DNA of 64,000 bases from Armatimonadota bacterium (GTDB lineage Bacteria > Sysuimicrobiota > Sysuimicrobiia > Sysuimicrobiales > Sysuimicrobiaceae), in contig JAVKGX010000008.1 in assembly GCA_031432545.1 (NCBI GenBank), positions 1 through 64,000 on the forward strand, given 5' to 3'. Shown piece by piece: positions 12,181 to 23,765 of this stretch. Below the pieces are notes generated by a model that was given only the letters and a program-made list of their open reading frames with translations, did not search any database and was not told where the DNA came from. Position numbers and translations under genes: made by a program. How positions within the stretch are numbered: the stretch's first letter is position 1; each line of letters begins with the position of its first letter.

Positions 12181-12244
12181 AGGGGGCCCGGATCCGCAGA
12201 GGACCCGTGGCCCCCTGCTCTCGGGTGCACCCCGTTGCCCCGAG
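12181..12244 (+). terminator. Tandem hairpins after rpoC
   Basis: Two hairpins follow rpoC: AGGGGGCC (12181-12188) with GGCCCCCT (12209-12216), and CTCGGG (12220-12225) with CCCGAG (12239-12244). Neither is followed by a T run, so if they terminate transcription they do so imperfectly or with Rho; the second ends 12 bases before ctaG. Confidence 0.5.
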
Positions 12245-12256
12245 GGCGGTGAACTG

Positions 12257-13057
12257 ATGCGGTCGGTCTTCGCTCACGTCCCCGCCGAAGGCATCGCCAC
12301 GCTGGGGTGGCACGACTGGAACCCAGACCCCCTGGTCGTCCTCGGGTTGGCTGCCATCACCCTCCTGTACCACCTGCATCCGAGGATCCAGCCGCGCCAC
12401 GGTCACGTCGTGGCGTTCTGGGCGGCCCAGGCCGCTTTGGTCGTCGCGCTGCTCTCGCCGCTGGAGGTGGGGGCGGCCTACCTGTTCTGGCTGCACATGC
12501 TGCAGCACTTGATCCTGACCCTTGTTGCGGCACCGCTGTTCGTCCTCGCCACGCCGGTGGGGTTCTTGGGGTGGCTGTCGCGACGTCCGCTCGTCGGTGC
12601 GGTGCTGGACTTCCTGTGGGCACCCTGGCCGGCGCTGGTCGGGTACAATGCGGTCTTCCTGTTCTGGCACCTCCCGCCCGCGTACAACCTCACGCTGCAC
12701 AGCAACGCGGTGCACGTCGTACAGCATCTGACGTTCTTGGCATCGGCGGTCGTCTTCTGGGGCGTCGTGCTGGGGTCGGCGCCCCGTCGGATCCCCTACG
12801 GGGTTCGGATCGCCGTCGTGGTTGCCACAGCGGTGGTGCAGTTCATCCCCGCCTTCGTGATCGCACTGTCGGACCGCGTGCTCTATGCATACGCGGACGC
12901 CCCGCGCCTGTGGGGTTGGTCGGCCTTGGACGACCAGCGGTTCGGCGGGGCACTGATGTGGGTGCTGATGAACCTCGCGTACGTGACCGCGGCGCTTGCC
13001 CTGCTCGTCCCCGCCCTGCGCCAGGAGGGCACACGCCGCGGCGCCCACCACGCATGA
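12257..13057 (+). CDS. ctaG: Cytochrome c oxidase assembly protein, caa3-type CtaG family
   Basis: A 266-residue polytopic membrane protein (about seven spans) of the CtaG family (PF09678), which helps copper loading or assembly of haem-copper oxidases. Family features include LYHLHPR, the FWLHMLQHLILTLVAAPL helix with paired histidines, HLPPAYN and VQHLTFLASAVVFW. It is on the plus strand, downstream of rpoC, and faces the minus-strand oxidase genes tail to tail. It could be read through from rpoBC, since no strong promoter is visible in the 97-base gap. Confidence 0.88.
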   Translation: MRSVFAHVPAEGIATLGWHDWNPDPLVVLGLAAITLLYHLHPRIQPRHGHVVAFWAAQAALVVALLSPLEVGAAYLFWLHMLQHLILTLVAAPLFVLATPVGFLGWLSRRPLVGAVLDFLWAPWPALVGYNAVFLFWHLPPAYNLTLHSNAVHVVQHLTFLASAVVFWGVVLGSAPRRIPYGVRIAVVVATAVVQFIPAFVIALSDRVLYAYADAPRLWGWSALDDQRFGGALMWVLMNLAYVTAALALLVPALRQEGTRRGAHHA

Positions 13058-13103
13058 AGGGAAGGTGCCCCGACGGAGGTGACCGGTGCCTGGATGAGTC
13101 GAG

Positions 13104-13412
13104 TCAGAACAACAGCAGCGCGTCCGGCCAGAGGGCGAAGTACAGGACGACGATCAGGATCATCGGCAGACCGATCATGTACGTGAGCGTCCGGCGCTCG
13201 AACTTCAGGTGCATGAAGTAGGCCATGATGAGCACCGCCTTCGCGATCGCCATGCCCACCAACCCGAGCACCATGAGCACCCGCGGGATGTGGAGGAAGG
13301 TGATCCCGACCTCGGCAATCGTGATGATCAGCAGCCAGAACCACGTCGTGCCGTAGACGCGATAGCCGTGATCCTCGGCGTGCGGCCCGCTCGGATGTGC
13401 CTGCGGTTCCAT
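13104..13412 (-). CDS. ctaF: Cytochrome c oxidase subunit IV (CtaF/CoxD-type)
   Basis: A 102-residue small membrane protein with three predicted helices: FWLLIITIAEVGITFL, VLMVLGLVGMAIAKAVLIMAYFMHLKFE and LPMILIVVLYFAL. The motif AKAVLIMAYFMHLKFE is typical of the bacterial subunit IV. ATG 13412 is chosen because GGAGGAGCGGAGGGG precedes it. Last gene of the oxidase operon, 29 bases after subunit III. Confidence 0.88.
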   Translation of the reverse strand: MEPQAHPSGPHAEDHGYRVYGTTWFWLLIITIAEVGITFLHIPRVLMVLGLVGMAIAKAVLIMAYFMHLKFERRTLTYMIGLPMILIVVLYFALWPDALLLF

Positions 13413-13441
13413 CGACCCCTCCGCTCCTCCGTCTTCCGCCG

Positions 13442-14305
13442 CTAGATCAGGTACATCAACGTGAACACGAACACCCACACCAGATCGACGAAGTGCCAGT
13501 ACAGCCCTGCGTTCTCGACGCGGTCGGCGCGCGTCTGCAGGTCCACGGGGATCGGCTGTGGGGAGCCCTCTTCGACGACCTCCACCGCTTCGGCGGGCAG
13601 CATCGCGGCGTTGTTGGTGGTCTTGCCGGGAACGAGGACGACGAGTTTGCCCCACGATGGGTGCACGCGTTCGACCGTCGTCTCCGCCCGATCCGGCTGC
13701 GTGAGCAGGCGGACCTTCGCGCCGGGGTCGATGCGGCGGCCGGCGTGGTCGCGCAGGGGGTGGCGCCACGCCTCGAGTTCATGCCGTTCGCGCCGCGCCC
13801 GCAAAAAGACGTACATGAGGTAGATGACGCCGCTGGTGACGTGGCTGCCGTGGAACCCCGTGATGATGAAGAACGTGGCACTGAACGCCGGAACGCCCCA
13901 GGGATTGGATCCCAGCCGCGCTCCCTCGTGGATGAAGTGCGTCCACTCGTAGGCCTGCATGCCCAAGAAGGTTAGGCCGCCCAGGATCGTCAGCAACAGG
14001 AACCGCTCCACGAGGAGGTGGTCGCCGCGCTTGGCGGCGTGCACCGCGACGGCCATCGTCGCGCTGCTAGTGATCAGGATGAACGTCATCGTGCCAACCA
14101 GCTCCAGTCCGAACACCTCGGCCTGGTGCGGCCAGGTCCCGGCGACCGCCCGCGCGGCGCCGTAGGCGGCCAGCAGGCCGCCGAACGTGAAGGCGTCGGA
14201 GAGGATGAAGACCCACATCATGAGCTTTCCCCACCCGATGCCGAAGGGGGAGACGCCGCCGCCCCACTGTCCTGCGGGCCGGCGTTGTGCGACCGCCTGT
14301 GCCAT
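13442..14305 (-). CDS. ctaE: Cytochrome c oxidase subunit III with a large hydrophilic insertion
   Basis: A 287-residue subunit III. Core motifs are present: [54 protein letters not shown] and the final [22 protein letters not shown]. Between VFLRARRE (about residue 175) and [10 protein letters not shown] (about 264) lies a charged segment of about 85 residues that the usual 190-210-residue subunit III lacks. ATG 14305 has AGGAGGT upstream. A second subunit III gene lies directly upstream. Confidence 0.92.
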   Translation of the reverse strand: MAQAVAQRRPAGQWGGGVSPFGIGWGKLMMWVFILSDAFTFGGLLAAYGAARAVAGTWPHQAEVFGLELVGTMTFILITSSATMAVAVHAAKRGDHLLVERFLLLTILGGLTFLGMQAYEWTHFIHEGARLGSNPWGVPAFSATFFIITGFHGSHVTSGVIYLMYVFLRARRERHELEAWRHPLRDHAGRRIDPGAKVRLLTQPDRAETTVERVHPSWGKLVVLVPGKTTNNAAMLPAEAVEVVEEGSPQPIPVDLQTRADRVENAGLYWHFVDLVWVFVFTLMYLI

Positions 14306-14367
14306 CTAGAACCTCCTGAACCCGCACCCGGCCCGCCGACGGCGGTCGGGTAGGCGGTGGATCGGCA

Positions 14368-14991
14368 TCAGATCCAGAAGAGTACGGTGAACAGGTAGAT
14401 CCACAGGCCGGCGAGGAAGTGCCAGTAGATGGCAAGCCCGTCCGCGGCCGCCCGCAGCGTCCTGTCGTGCCGAGCAGCCCGCCCGGCGACCAGAGCCATC
14501 CCCGCGAACCCCCCGAGCAGGTGCACAACGTGCGCACCCGTCAGGAGGTAGAAGTACGAGCTGTGCGGGTTGGTTGCGAGGTAGACGCCCGCAGCCGCCA
14601 GGGTCTGCCAGGTGGCGAACTGGCCGACCACGAACGCCACTCCGAACCCCACCGCCCAGCGAAGCCGGCGGCCGAGGGCCGCGGTGTCGCCAAATCGCAG
14701 CGCCGCGCGGGCCCGTTCGACCGCCAGGCTGCTGGCGGCGATCGCCACGGTCGTCAGCCACAGCATCGGCGGAGCCGAAATCGCGGCCCACTCTCCGGAG
14801 GCCCTGCGGACCAGCAGCGCGCTGGTGAGCGCGACAAAGAACATCGCTATCGCGCCGACCAGCAGCCACGTCGCCATCGGCACGGCGCGCGGCGGCGTCC
14901 AGGCCAACCCGTGCCCCGAACCGTCGCCATCGCCGGGAGGTCGACGGCGCGGCGGTGCCGGCGGCTTGATCTCACGGACGGTGATCGTCAC
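14368..14991 (-). CDS. Second cytochrome c oxidase subunit III-like protein
   Basis: A 207-residue haem-copper oxidase subunit III-family protein with five predicted spans after a Pro/Arg-rich tail. It has the family segments MATWLLVGAIAMFFVALTSA, VGQFATWQTL, SYFYLLTGAHVVHLLGG and AIYWHFLAGLWIYLFTVLFW. It differs from the neighbouring subunit III in lacking the large insertion. Start is GTG 14991 with a weak site. It may be a diverged duplicate or a true extra subunit of this oxidase. Confidence 0.85.
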   Translation of the reverse strand: MTITVREIKPPAPPRRRPPGDGDGSGHGLAWTPPRAVPMATWLLVGAIAMFFVALTSALLVRRASGEWAAISAPPMLWLTTVAIAASSLAVERARAALRFGDTAALGRRLRWAVGFGVAFVVGQFATWQTLAAAGVYLATNPHSSYFYLLTGAHVVHLLGGFAGMALVAGRAARHDRTLRAAADGLAIYWHFLAGLWIYLFTVLFWI

Positions 14992-15044
14992 GTCGGTTGC
15001 TCACCAGCGGATGGTTCCCACCCATCGGTCCTACCCTTCCGATG

Positions 15045-16793
15045 CTAGTGGTGCCTCGCCTCCTCCACCCCGGCTTCCTCCGGCGTGAGCCACTGCGGCA
15101 CGAAGTCCTCCTTGGCGCCCGGCACGCTGTACTCATACGGTCCGCGGTAGACGGAGGGGATCTCGCCGTGCCAGTTGCCGTGCGGGGGCGGGCTGTCGGC
15201 GTGCCACTCGAGCGTCGTGCCCCGCCACGGGTTCCGGCCGGCGCGGGGGCCGCTCGCCAGGCCCCACAGGATGTTGTACGCGAGCACCAACCCGCCGATG
15301 AAGATCAAAAACGCGCTGAGGGTGATGAACACGTTCAACGGCTGCAGCTTGGCGAGATACGGGAAGGCCTCCGTGGAGAAGATCCGGCGGTGCATCCCCG
15401 CGGTGCCCAAGTAGTACATGGGGAAGAACGTTCCGTAGATCCCGATCATGGTCAACCAGAAGTGCAGTCGGCCCAACCGCTCGTCGAGCATGCGGCCGAA
15501 CATCTTCGGAAACCAGAAGTAAATGCCGGCGAAGATCCCGAACAGCGACGCCGCGCCCATCACGAGGTGGAAGTGGCCGACGACGAAGAACGTGTCGTGC
15601 AGCGGGATGTCCAGCGGCGCATTGCCCAAGAAGATGCCGGTCAGTCCGCCGGCGACGAACAGCGAAATGAACCCGATGGCGAACAGCATCGCTGACGAGA
15701 AGTAGATCTTCCCCCGCCACAGCGTCGCCAGCCAGTTGAACGTCTTCACCGCGGATGGCACAGCGATCAGCAGCGTCGTGACGGCGAACGCGGTACCCAG
15801 CAGCGGATGCATCCCGCTCACGAACATGTGGTGCGCCCACACGAGGAAGCTCAGCAGCGTGATCGCCATCATGGAGGCGACCATCGCCGTGTATCCGAAG
15901 ATCGGCTTTCGCGAGAAGTTGGCGAGCACGTCGGAGACGATCCCCATGGGAGGCAGGATCACGATGTAGACCTCGGGGTGGCCGAAGAACCAGAAGAGGT
16001 GCTGCCACAGGAGGGGATTGCCGCCCGTGTGGTCGATCACCTGTCCGCCAACCACCAGGCCGGCGGGCACGAAGAAGCTGGTCCCGGCGACCCGGTCGAA
16101 CAACAACAAGATGCCCGCGGCCAGCAGCACCGGAAACGACAAGAGGGCCAGAATCGAGGTCAAAAACAGGCCCCACACCGTCAGCGGCATGCGGCTCAGG
16201 GTCATCCCCGGGGTCCGCATTTGGAGGATCGTCGTGATGTAGTTCAGCGATCCGAACAGCGAAGAGACGATGAAGATGGCGATCGCCACGATCCACAGCG
16301 TCTGGCCCATGCCCGAGCCGGGAGCGGCCTGCGGCAGGGCGCTCAGCGGCGGATATGCGGTCCAGCCGGCGCTGATCGGGCCCCCGGGCACGAAGAAGCT
16401 GGCCAGCAGCGGCACGATCGACAGCGCGTACGTCCAGTACGAGAGCATGTTGATGAACGGGAAGGCCATGTCGCGCGCCCCGATCTTTAGCGGGATCAGG
16501 AAGTTCCCGAAGCCCCCCACGAGCGCGGGAGTCAACACGAAGAAGATCATGATCGTCCCGTGCATCCCGACCACTGCGATGTACTGGTCGGCCTGCAGGA
16601 CGCCGGCGTCCGGCCAGGCGAGCTGGGTCCGGATCAGCATCGCGAGGGCGCCTCCGACCAGCAGCATGAACAGGGAGGTCAGCAGGTACTGGATGCCGAT
16701 GACCTTGTGGTCCTGACTGAAGACGTACTTTCGCCAGAAGCTCTGTTCGACGTGTACTTCCGGATGGGCCGCGTGGGTTTGGGCGGTCGCCAT
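15045..16793 (-). CDS. ctaD: Cytochrome c oxidase subunit I
   Basis: A 582-residue catalytic subunit that reduces oxygen at haem a3-CuB. Visible ligands and channel residues: HGTIMIFF (low-spin haem), FGHPEVYIVILP (CuB His, cross-linked Tyr and D-channel Glu, so A1 type), HHMFVSGM and HDTFFVVGHFHLVMG. It starts at ATG 16793, five bases after the ctaC stop, with GGAGGTGA overlapping that stop; this indicates coupled translation. Confidence 0.97.
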   Translation of the reverse strand: MATAQTHAAHPEVHVEQSFWRKYVFSQDHKVIGIQYLLTSLFMLLVGGALAMLIRTQLAWPDAGVLQADQYIAVVGMHGTIMIFFVLTPALVGGFGNFLIPLKIGARDMAFPFINMLSYWTYALSIVPLLASFFVPGGPISAGWTAYPPLSALPQAAPGSGMGQTLWIVAIAIFIVSSLFGSLNYITTILQMRTPGMTLSRMPLTVWGLFLTSILALLSFPVLLAAGILLLFDRVAGTSFFVPAGLVVGGQVIDHTGGNPLLWQHLFWFFGHPEVYIVILPPMGIVSDVLANFSRKPIFGYTAMVASMMAITLLSFLVWAHHMFVSGMHPLLGTAFAVTTLLIAVPSAVKTFNWLATLWRGKIYFSSAMLFAIGFISLFVAGGLTGIFLGNAPLDIPLHDTFFVVGHFHLVMGAASLFGIFAGIYFWFPKMFGRMLDERLGRLHFWLTMIGIYGTFFPMYYLGTAGMHRRIFSTEAFPYLAKLQPLNVFITLSAFLIFIGGLVLAYNILWGLASGPRAGRNPWRGTTLEWHADSPPPHGNWHGEIPSVYRGPYEYSVPGAKEDFVPQWLTPEEAGVEEARHH

Positions 16794-16798
16794 CGGTG

Positions 16799-17623
16799 TC
16801 ACCTCCGCGCCTGCTCGGCCATCCAGCGGTCGAACTCCTCCTGTGTCACGACGCGCACCTGGCCCCGCATCGTGTAGTGCCCGACGCCGCACAGCTCGGC
16901 GCAGGCCAGGTCGAAGGTCCCGGTCTGCGTCGGAGTGAACACGATCTCGGTGGTCGCGCCAGGCACCAGGTCCTTCTTCATGCGGAACGCCGGCACGAAG
17001 AAGCTGTGTTGCACATCCCGGGTCCGCAGCAACACGCGGGCCGGGCGATCGACGACCAACAGGATCTCCGGGCTGACGATGTCGTCGGCGGCTGCCGGGT
17101 CCGTTGGGTCAACGTTGAACGGTTCGCGCACGCGCAGATCCGTTCGACCGAGCTGGCCGTCGGGCCCCGGGTAGCGGGCCGTCCAGGCGAACTGTTCGCC
17201 GCGGACTTCCACGACGTGCGCGTCGGCGGGGGAGGCGAGTGTGATCCGCAACCACAGCACGAGCCCGGCCACGCTGAGCGCGACCATGGCGATTGCCGGG
17301 ATGATCGTGTAGGTCAGCTCCAATTTGAGGTGGAACGGAAAGTAGTGGGCGCGGGCGCCCGGACGCGCGCGGTAGCGGATGACGAAGTAGCCAAGCAGGA
17401 CGTGGATGAGGATGAAGACCAGTCCGGTCGTCCACAGGGTCACGTCGAACAACCAGTCCAGATCGGCCCCCTCGCGCGACGCCAGCGGCGGGAACCACCA
17501 CGCGCGCCGGGCGTACAGCGTACCGACCAGACCTGCGAGCATGAACAACCAGAACAGCAGACCCAGACCGAGGCCGGACCGCTGCGTGCGCTCGAGCGCA
17601 GCGTGCTCAGAGCGATCTTCCAC
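16799..17623 (-). CDS. ctaC: Cytochrome c oxidase subunit II
   Basis: A 274-residue CuA subunit. Three hydrophobic segments lead (about residues 18-40, 60-85, 100-125), then the cupredoxin domain with VRGEQFAWTARYPG, RDVQHSFFVPAFRMKKD and the CuA ligands CAELCGVGHYTM near residues 240-251. There is no CxxCH, so this is an aa3 rather than a caa3 subunit II. GTG 17623 is chosen for the TGGAGGG site upstream; the longer open frame overlaps the leader hairpin. First gene of the oxidase operon. Confidence 0.95.
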   Translation of the reverse strand: MEDRSEHAALERTQRSGLGLGLLFWLFMLAGLVGTLYARRAWWFPPLASREGADLDWLFDVTLWTTGLVFILIHVLLGYFVIRYRARPGARAHYFPFHLKLELTYTIIPAIAMVALSVAGLVLWLRITLASPADAHVVEVRGEQFAWTARYPGPDGQLGRTDLRVREPFNVDPTDPAAADDIVSPEILLVVDRPARVLLRTRDVQHSFFVPAFRMKKDLVPGATTEIVFTPTQTGTFDLACAELCGVGHYTMRGQVRVVTQEEFDRWMAEQARR

Positions 17624-17720
17624 GGGGAGTTGACCCTCCAGACGTTCTGACCCAGGAGCGGAATGTCGCGCCCCTAGACAGCGTTCTGGGATCGGTGCGC
17701 AAACCCCTGCCCGGTGTCGC

Positions 17721-17768
17721 AAAAACGGGAACCGCCCCGACGCCGCCCCGGCGTCGCCGGCCGTTCCC
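17721..17768 (-). terminator. Leader terminator/attenuator upstream of ctaC
   Basis: Read on the minus strand, GGGAAC (17768-17763) and GTTCCC (17732-17727) enclose an inner stem CGACGCC/GGCGTCG (17756-17750 with 17744-17738), followed by G and then TTTTT (17725-17721). This is a rho-independent terminator shape about 100 bases before the ctaC start, with no upstream minus-strand gene to terminate, so it may attenuate the oxidase operon. Confidence 0.6.
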
Positions 17769-17840
17769 TCCGTCTAATACTATAGGATTGCGGGCAAGCC
17801 GTGCGATCACAGCGACGCTGGGAGCTGCGTGGCGCACGCA

Positions 17841-17869
17841 TTGACAACGTGCAGCCGAGCGTCTATGCT
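17841..17869 (+). promoter_or_regulatory. Promoter for L7Ae-like gene and probably rpsL operon
   Basis: TTGACA at 17841-17846, a 17-base spacer and TATGCT at 17864-17869. Transcription would start near 17876, about 45 bases before the GTG at 17922. Confidence 0.75.
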
Positions 17870-17921
17870 CGGAAAGGTTGTCTGGCGGCGGGCCGGACTC
17901 GGGTAGGGAAGACTGGGAACC

Positions 17922-18173
17922 GTGACGCTGGACGCCCTGAAGGAAGCGCCTAAGCGGGTTGTCGGAGCGCATCAGACGGCCAAGGCCATCGCGCGAGGCC
18001 GCGCGGTGGTCGTGTTCGTATCCCGGGATGCGGCCCGCAGGATCACAGAGCCGGTCGTGCGTGCCGCCGAAGAACGGGGCCTGCCGGTGGTCGAGGTCGA
18101 AACCGGCAGGGAGCTCGGTCGGGCCTGCGGGATTGCGGTCGGTGCAGCGGCGGCCGCCATCCTGCGGTCGTAA
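17922..18173 (+). CDS. L7Ae/eL8-family ribosomal protein (YbxF-like, K-turn binding)
   Basis: An 83-residue protein of the L7Ae/L30e/Gadd45 family that binds kink-turns in RNA. It contains [28 protein letters not shown] and the [18 protein letters not shown] segment typical of bacterial YbxF/RplGB. In Firmicutes this gene sits between rpoC and rpsL, as it would here if the oxidase block were absent. Start GTG 17922. A long hairpin follows its stop (18179-18230). Confidence 0.9.
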   Translation: MTLDALKEAPKRVVGAHQTAKAIARGRAVVVFVSRDAARRITEPVVRAAEERGLPVVEVETGRELGRACGIAVGAAAAAILRS

Positions 18174-18592
18174 GGGTTGTACACGCCCCCGGCGACGCGG
18201 CCGGTGGGAGTGCCGCGAACCGGGGTGTACTGCTCTCTCGGGGCCACAAGGTCCCAAGCGTGCACGCGGTGGCCGGGTCTGCACGGCCGGCGGGCCGTCC
18301 GCATCGACCCGGCCGCGTGGCGGCTGAACGCGCCGCAGGAATCCGATCGCCACGAGCTTCGGGCCCACCGGGGCTCCTCTGGCAGGACGATCGGGGACCG
18401 TATGGCGCGGGCGCAAAACCGAGTCGCGACAAACTCGTAGCGACGACCGGCCGCGGTTGCGTCCACCCCGCAGCTGGGTCTTCGCACGCGAAGGCTGGCG
18501 GCAGCGCGGCGCGCGAAGGGGTGCGGCCGGCTGGCAGCGGAATGCGCGTCGGTTCGTCAGGGTTACAAGCAGGGTCTTGCCGGGAGGGGCGG
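18174..18592 (+). other. Leader region upstream of rpsL
   Basis: These 419 bases hold no credible gene. They begin with a long imperfect hairpin (18179-18189 with 18221-18230: GTACAC..CCCC with GGGG..GTGTAC), then smaller ones such as CTTCG/CGAAG at 18480-18493. No good promoter was found; the rpsL ribosome binding site GGGAGGGG is at the right end. Structured leader or attenuator is possible. Confidence 0.5.
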
Positions 18593-18964
18593 ATGCCGAC
18601 GATCAACCAGTTGCTTCGCAAGGGCCGGGAGCCGCTGGGGCACAAGAGCAAGTCCCCAGCGCTCCAGCGCAACCCGTTCAAGCGGGGCGTGTGCATCCAG
18701 GTCAAGACGATGACGCCCAAGAAGCCGAACTCGGCGCTGCGGAAGATCGCCCGTGTGCGGTTGACCAACGGCATCGAGGTGACGGCGTACATCCCCGGGA
18801 TCGGCCACAACCTTCAGGAGCACTCGGTGGTTTTGGTTCGCGGCGGTCGTGTTCCGGATCTTCCGGGCATCCGCTACCACATCATCCGCGGCGCGCTCGA
18901 CGCCGCGGGTGTGGCGAACCGTCGCCGCGGCCGCAGCAAGTACGGAGCGAAGCGACCCAAGTGA
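18593..18964 (+). CDS. rpsL: 30S ribosomal protein S12
   Basis: A 123-residue decoding-centre protein. It starts [13 protein letters not shown] and keeps [11 protein letters not shown] (the Lys42/43 loop). In the second conserved loop the sequence reads [13 protein letters not shown]: the lysine usual before DLPG (E. coli Lys87/88, a streptomycin-resistance site) is a proline here. ATG 18593 has GGGAGGGGC upstream. First ribosomal gene of the str operon. Confidence 0.97.
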   Translation: MPTINQLLRKGREPLGHKSKSPALQRNPFKRGVCIQVKTMTPKKPNSALRKIARVRLTNGIEVTAYIPGIGHNLQEHSVVLVRGGRVPDLPGIRYHIIRGALDAAGVANRRRGRSKYGAKRPK

Positions 18965-18979
18965 TGGCGGAGGCGGGCA

Positions 18980-19450
18980 ATGCCGAGGAAGGGACCGGTT
19001 CCTCGCCGTAAGATCGCGCCAGACGTGACGTACCGAAGCGTGAGCGTGGCGCGGGTCATCAACAAGGTGATGCAGCGGGGCAAGAAGAGCCTGGCGGAAC
19101 GCATCGTGTACGGTGCGCTGAAGCGCGTCGAGGAGAAGACAGGGCAAGATCCCGTGCGCGTGCTCGACAAGGCGCTGAGCAACATCATGCCCGTGCTCGA
19201 AGTCAAGGCCAGGCGCGTGGGCGGCGCCAACTACCAGGTCCCGGTCGAGGTGCGACCCGACCGGCGAACGTCGCTGGGCATCCGGTGGTTGGTGCAGTAC
19301 GCACGGCAGCGCCCGGGCCGGGGGATGATGGACAAGCTGGCGCAGGAGATCCTCGATGCCTCCCAGGGCCAAGGCGGCGCCGTGAAGCGGCGTGAGGAAG
19401 TGCACAAGATGGCAGAGGCGAACAAGGCCTTCGCGCATTACCGGTGGTGA
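18980..19450 (+). CDS. rpsG: 30S ribosomal protein S7
   Basis: A 156-residue primary 16S-binding protein of the small-subunit head, starting [16 protein letters not shown]. It has the family segments [27 protein letters not shown] and [24 protein letters not shown] lies seven bases before the ATG. It is 15 bases after rpsL. Confidence 0.97.
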   Translation: MPRKGPVPRRKIAPDVTYRSVSVARVINKVMQRGKKSLAERIVYGALKRVEEKTGQDPVRVLDKALSNIMPVLEVKARRVGGANYQVPVEVRPDRRTSLGIRWLVQYARQRPGRGMMDKLAQEILDASQGQGGAVKRREEVHKMAEANKAFAHYRW

Positions 19451-19475
19451 GCGCACCGCCGGTCGAGGTGGCGTA

Positions 19476-21563
<2,088 letters not shown>

Positions 21564-21581
21564 CCGACACGGAGGGATGGG

Positions 21582-22799
<1,218 letters not shown>

Positions 22800-22812
22800 C
22801 CGGAGGTGACCG

Positions 22813-23118
22813 GTGGCGCAGAAGATCCGGATCAAGCTGAAGGCGTTCGATCACCGCGTACTCGACCAGTCGGCGGCGACCATCGTCGACAGCGTGCGCC
22901 GCAGCGGCGCGCGCATCTCGGGACCGATCCCCCTGCCGACCGACCGGCGGATCTACACGGTGATCCGATCACCGCACACGGATAAGGAGTCCATGGAGCA
23001 CTTCCAGGTACTGACACACAAGCGTCTGATCGACATCCTGGAACCGACGCAGAAGACGGTGGATTCCCTGATGACGCTGGATCTACCCGCGGGCGTGGAC
23101 ATCGAGATCAAACTGTAG
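22813..23118 (+). CDS. rpsJ: 30S ribosomal protein S10
   Basis: A 101-residue S10/NusE with [18 protein letters not shown] at the start and [21 protein letters not shown] in the middle. S10 also pairs with NusB/NusG in antitermination. GTG 22813 has a perfect GGAGGTGA. Only 13 bases separate it from tuf, so the str and S10 operons are probably one unit. Confidence 0.96.
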   Translation: MAQKIRIKLKAFDHRVLDQSAATIVDSVRRSGARISGPIPLPTDRRIYTVIRSPHTDKESMEHFQVLTHKRLIDILEPTQKTVDSLMTLDLPAGVDIEIKL

Positions 23119-23144
23119 CCGCCGTTCCCCGGGAGGGATGGCCG

Positions 23145-23765
23145 ATGACAGCGATCCTTGGGCGCAAGATCGGAATGACGCAGGTCTTCGACGCCGCCGG
23201 AAATCTGGTTCCCGTGACGGTGGTCCAGGCCGAGCCGAATGTGGTGGTCGACGTGCGGACGCCCGAGCGCGACGGGTACCGGGCGATCCGGGTTGGATTC
23301 GAGGAAATCCCGGAGCGGCGGGTCAACAAGCCGATGCGCGGTGTGTTCGCGCGGGCCGGCGTGCGGCCGCGTCGAGTGGTGCGCGAGGTGCGGCTGCGCA
23401 ACGGCGAGGAGTTCCAGATCGGGCAGGAGATCTCCGTGAGGATCTTCCAGGACGGCGACCGGGTGGACGTAACGAGCACGAGCAAGGGCAAGGGGTTCGC
23501 CGGCGCAATGAAGCGCCATGGGTTCGGCGGTCAGCGCGATTCACACGGCGTGTCGCTGATGCACCGCGCAGTGGGATCGCTGGGAACATCCGGCGTGGGT
23601 CGGGTGTGGCCGGGTAAACGGATGCCCGGTCGCATGGGCGCAGAGCGGGTGACGATCCGCGGGCTGTCGGTCGTCCGCGTGGATCCGGAGCGCAACCTGC
23701 TGCTGATCCGAGGCGGTCTGCCGGGGCGCCGCGGGGCGCTCGTGATGGTGAGGAAGGCGCGATGA
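23145..23765 (+). CDS. rplC: 50S ribosomal protein L3
   Basis: A 206-residue 23S assembly protein. It has ILGRKIGMTQVFD at the N terminus, the loop FAGAMKRHGFGGQRDSHGVSLMHR reaching the peptidyl-transferase centre, and WPGKRMPGRMG. GGGAGGGATG precedes ATG 23145. The last four bases overlap rplD (ATGA). Confidence 0.97.
   Translation: MTAILGRKIGMTQVFDAAGNLVPVTVVQAEPNVVVDVRTPERDGYRAIRVGFEEIPERRVNKPMRGVFARAGVRPRRVVREVRLRNGEEFQIGQEISVRIFQDGDRVDVTSTSKGKGFAGAMKRHGFGGQRDSHGVSLMHRAVGSLGTSGVGRVWPGKRMPGRMGAERVTIRGLSVVRVDPERNLLLIRGGLPGRRGALVMVRKAR

Larger units (their letters stand above)
17624..17921. other. Divergent regulatory region between ctaC and the L7Ae-like gene
   Basis: Roughly 300 bases contain a minus-strand leader terminator (17721-17768) on the ctaC side and a plus-strand promoter (17841-17869) on the other. 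An AT-rich patch at about 17776-17787 may hold the minus-strand promoter, but no confident -35/-10 pair was found. Confidence 0.6.

Noticed and set aside
12181-12244. CRISPR or phage attachment repeat after rpoC
   Set aside because: The palindromes are two unrelated hairpins of a kind expected after an operon; there are no regular spacers or integrase.
13075-13097. GGAGGTGACCGGTG after the ctaG stop, a perfect ribosome binding site plus GTG
   Set aside because: The GTG frame stops after three codons, and the nearby ATG gives only a short antisense frame over subunit IV.
17774-17788. TAATACTATAGG, resembling part of a T7 promoter
   Set aside because: The central bases of the T7 consensus are missing and nothing else suggests a phage; it is simply the AT-rich spot upstream of ctaC.
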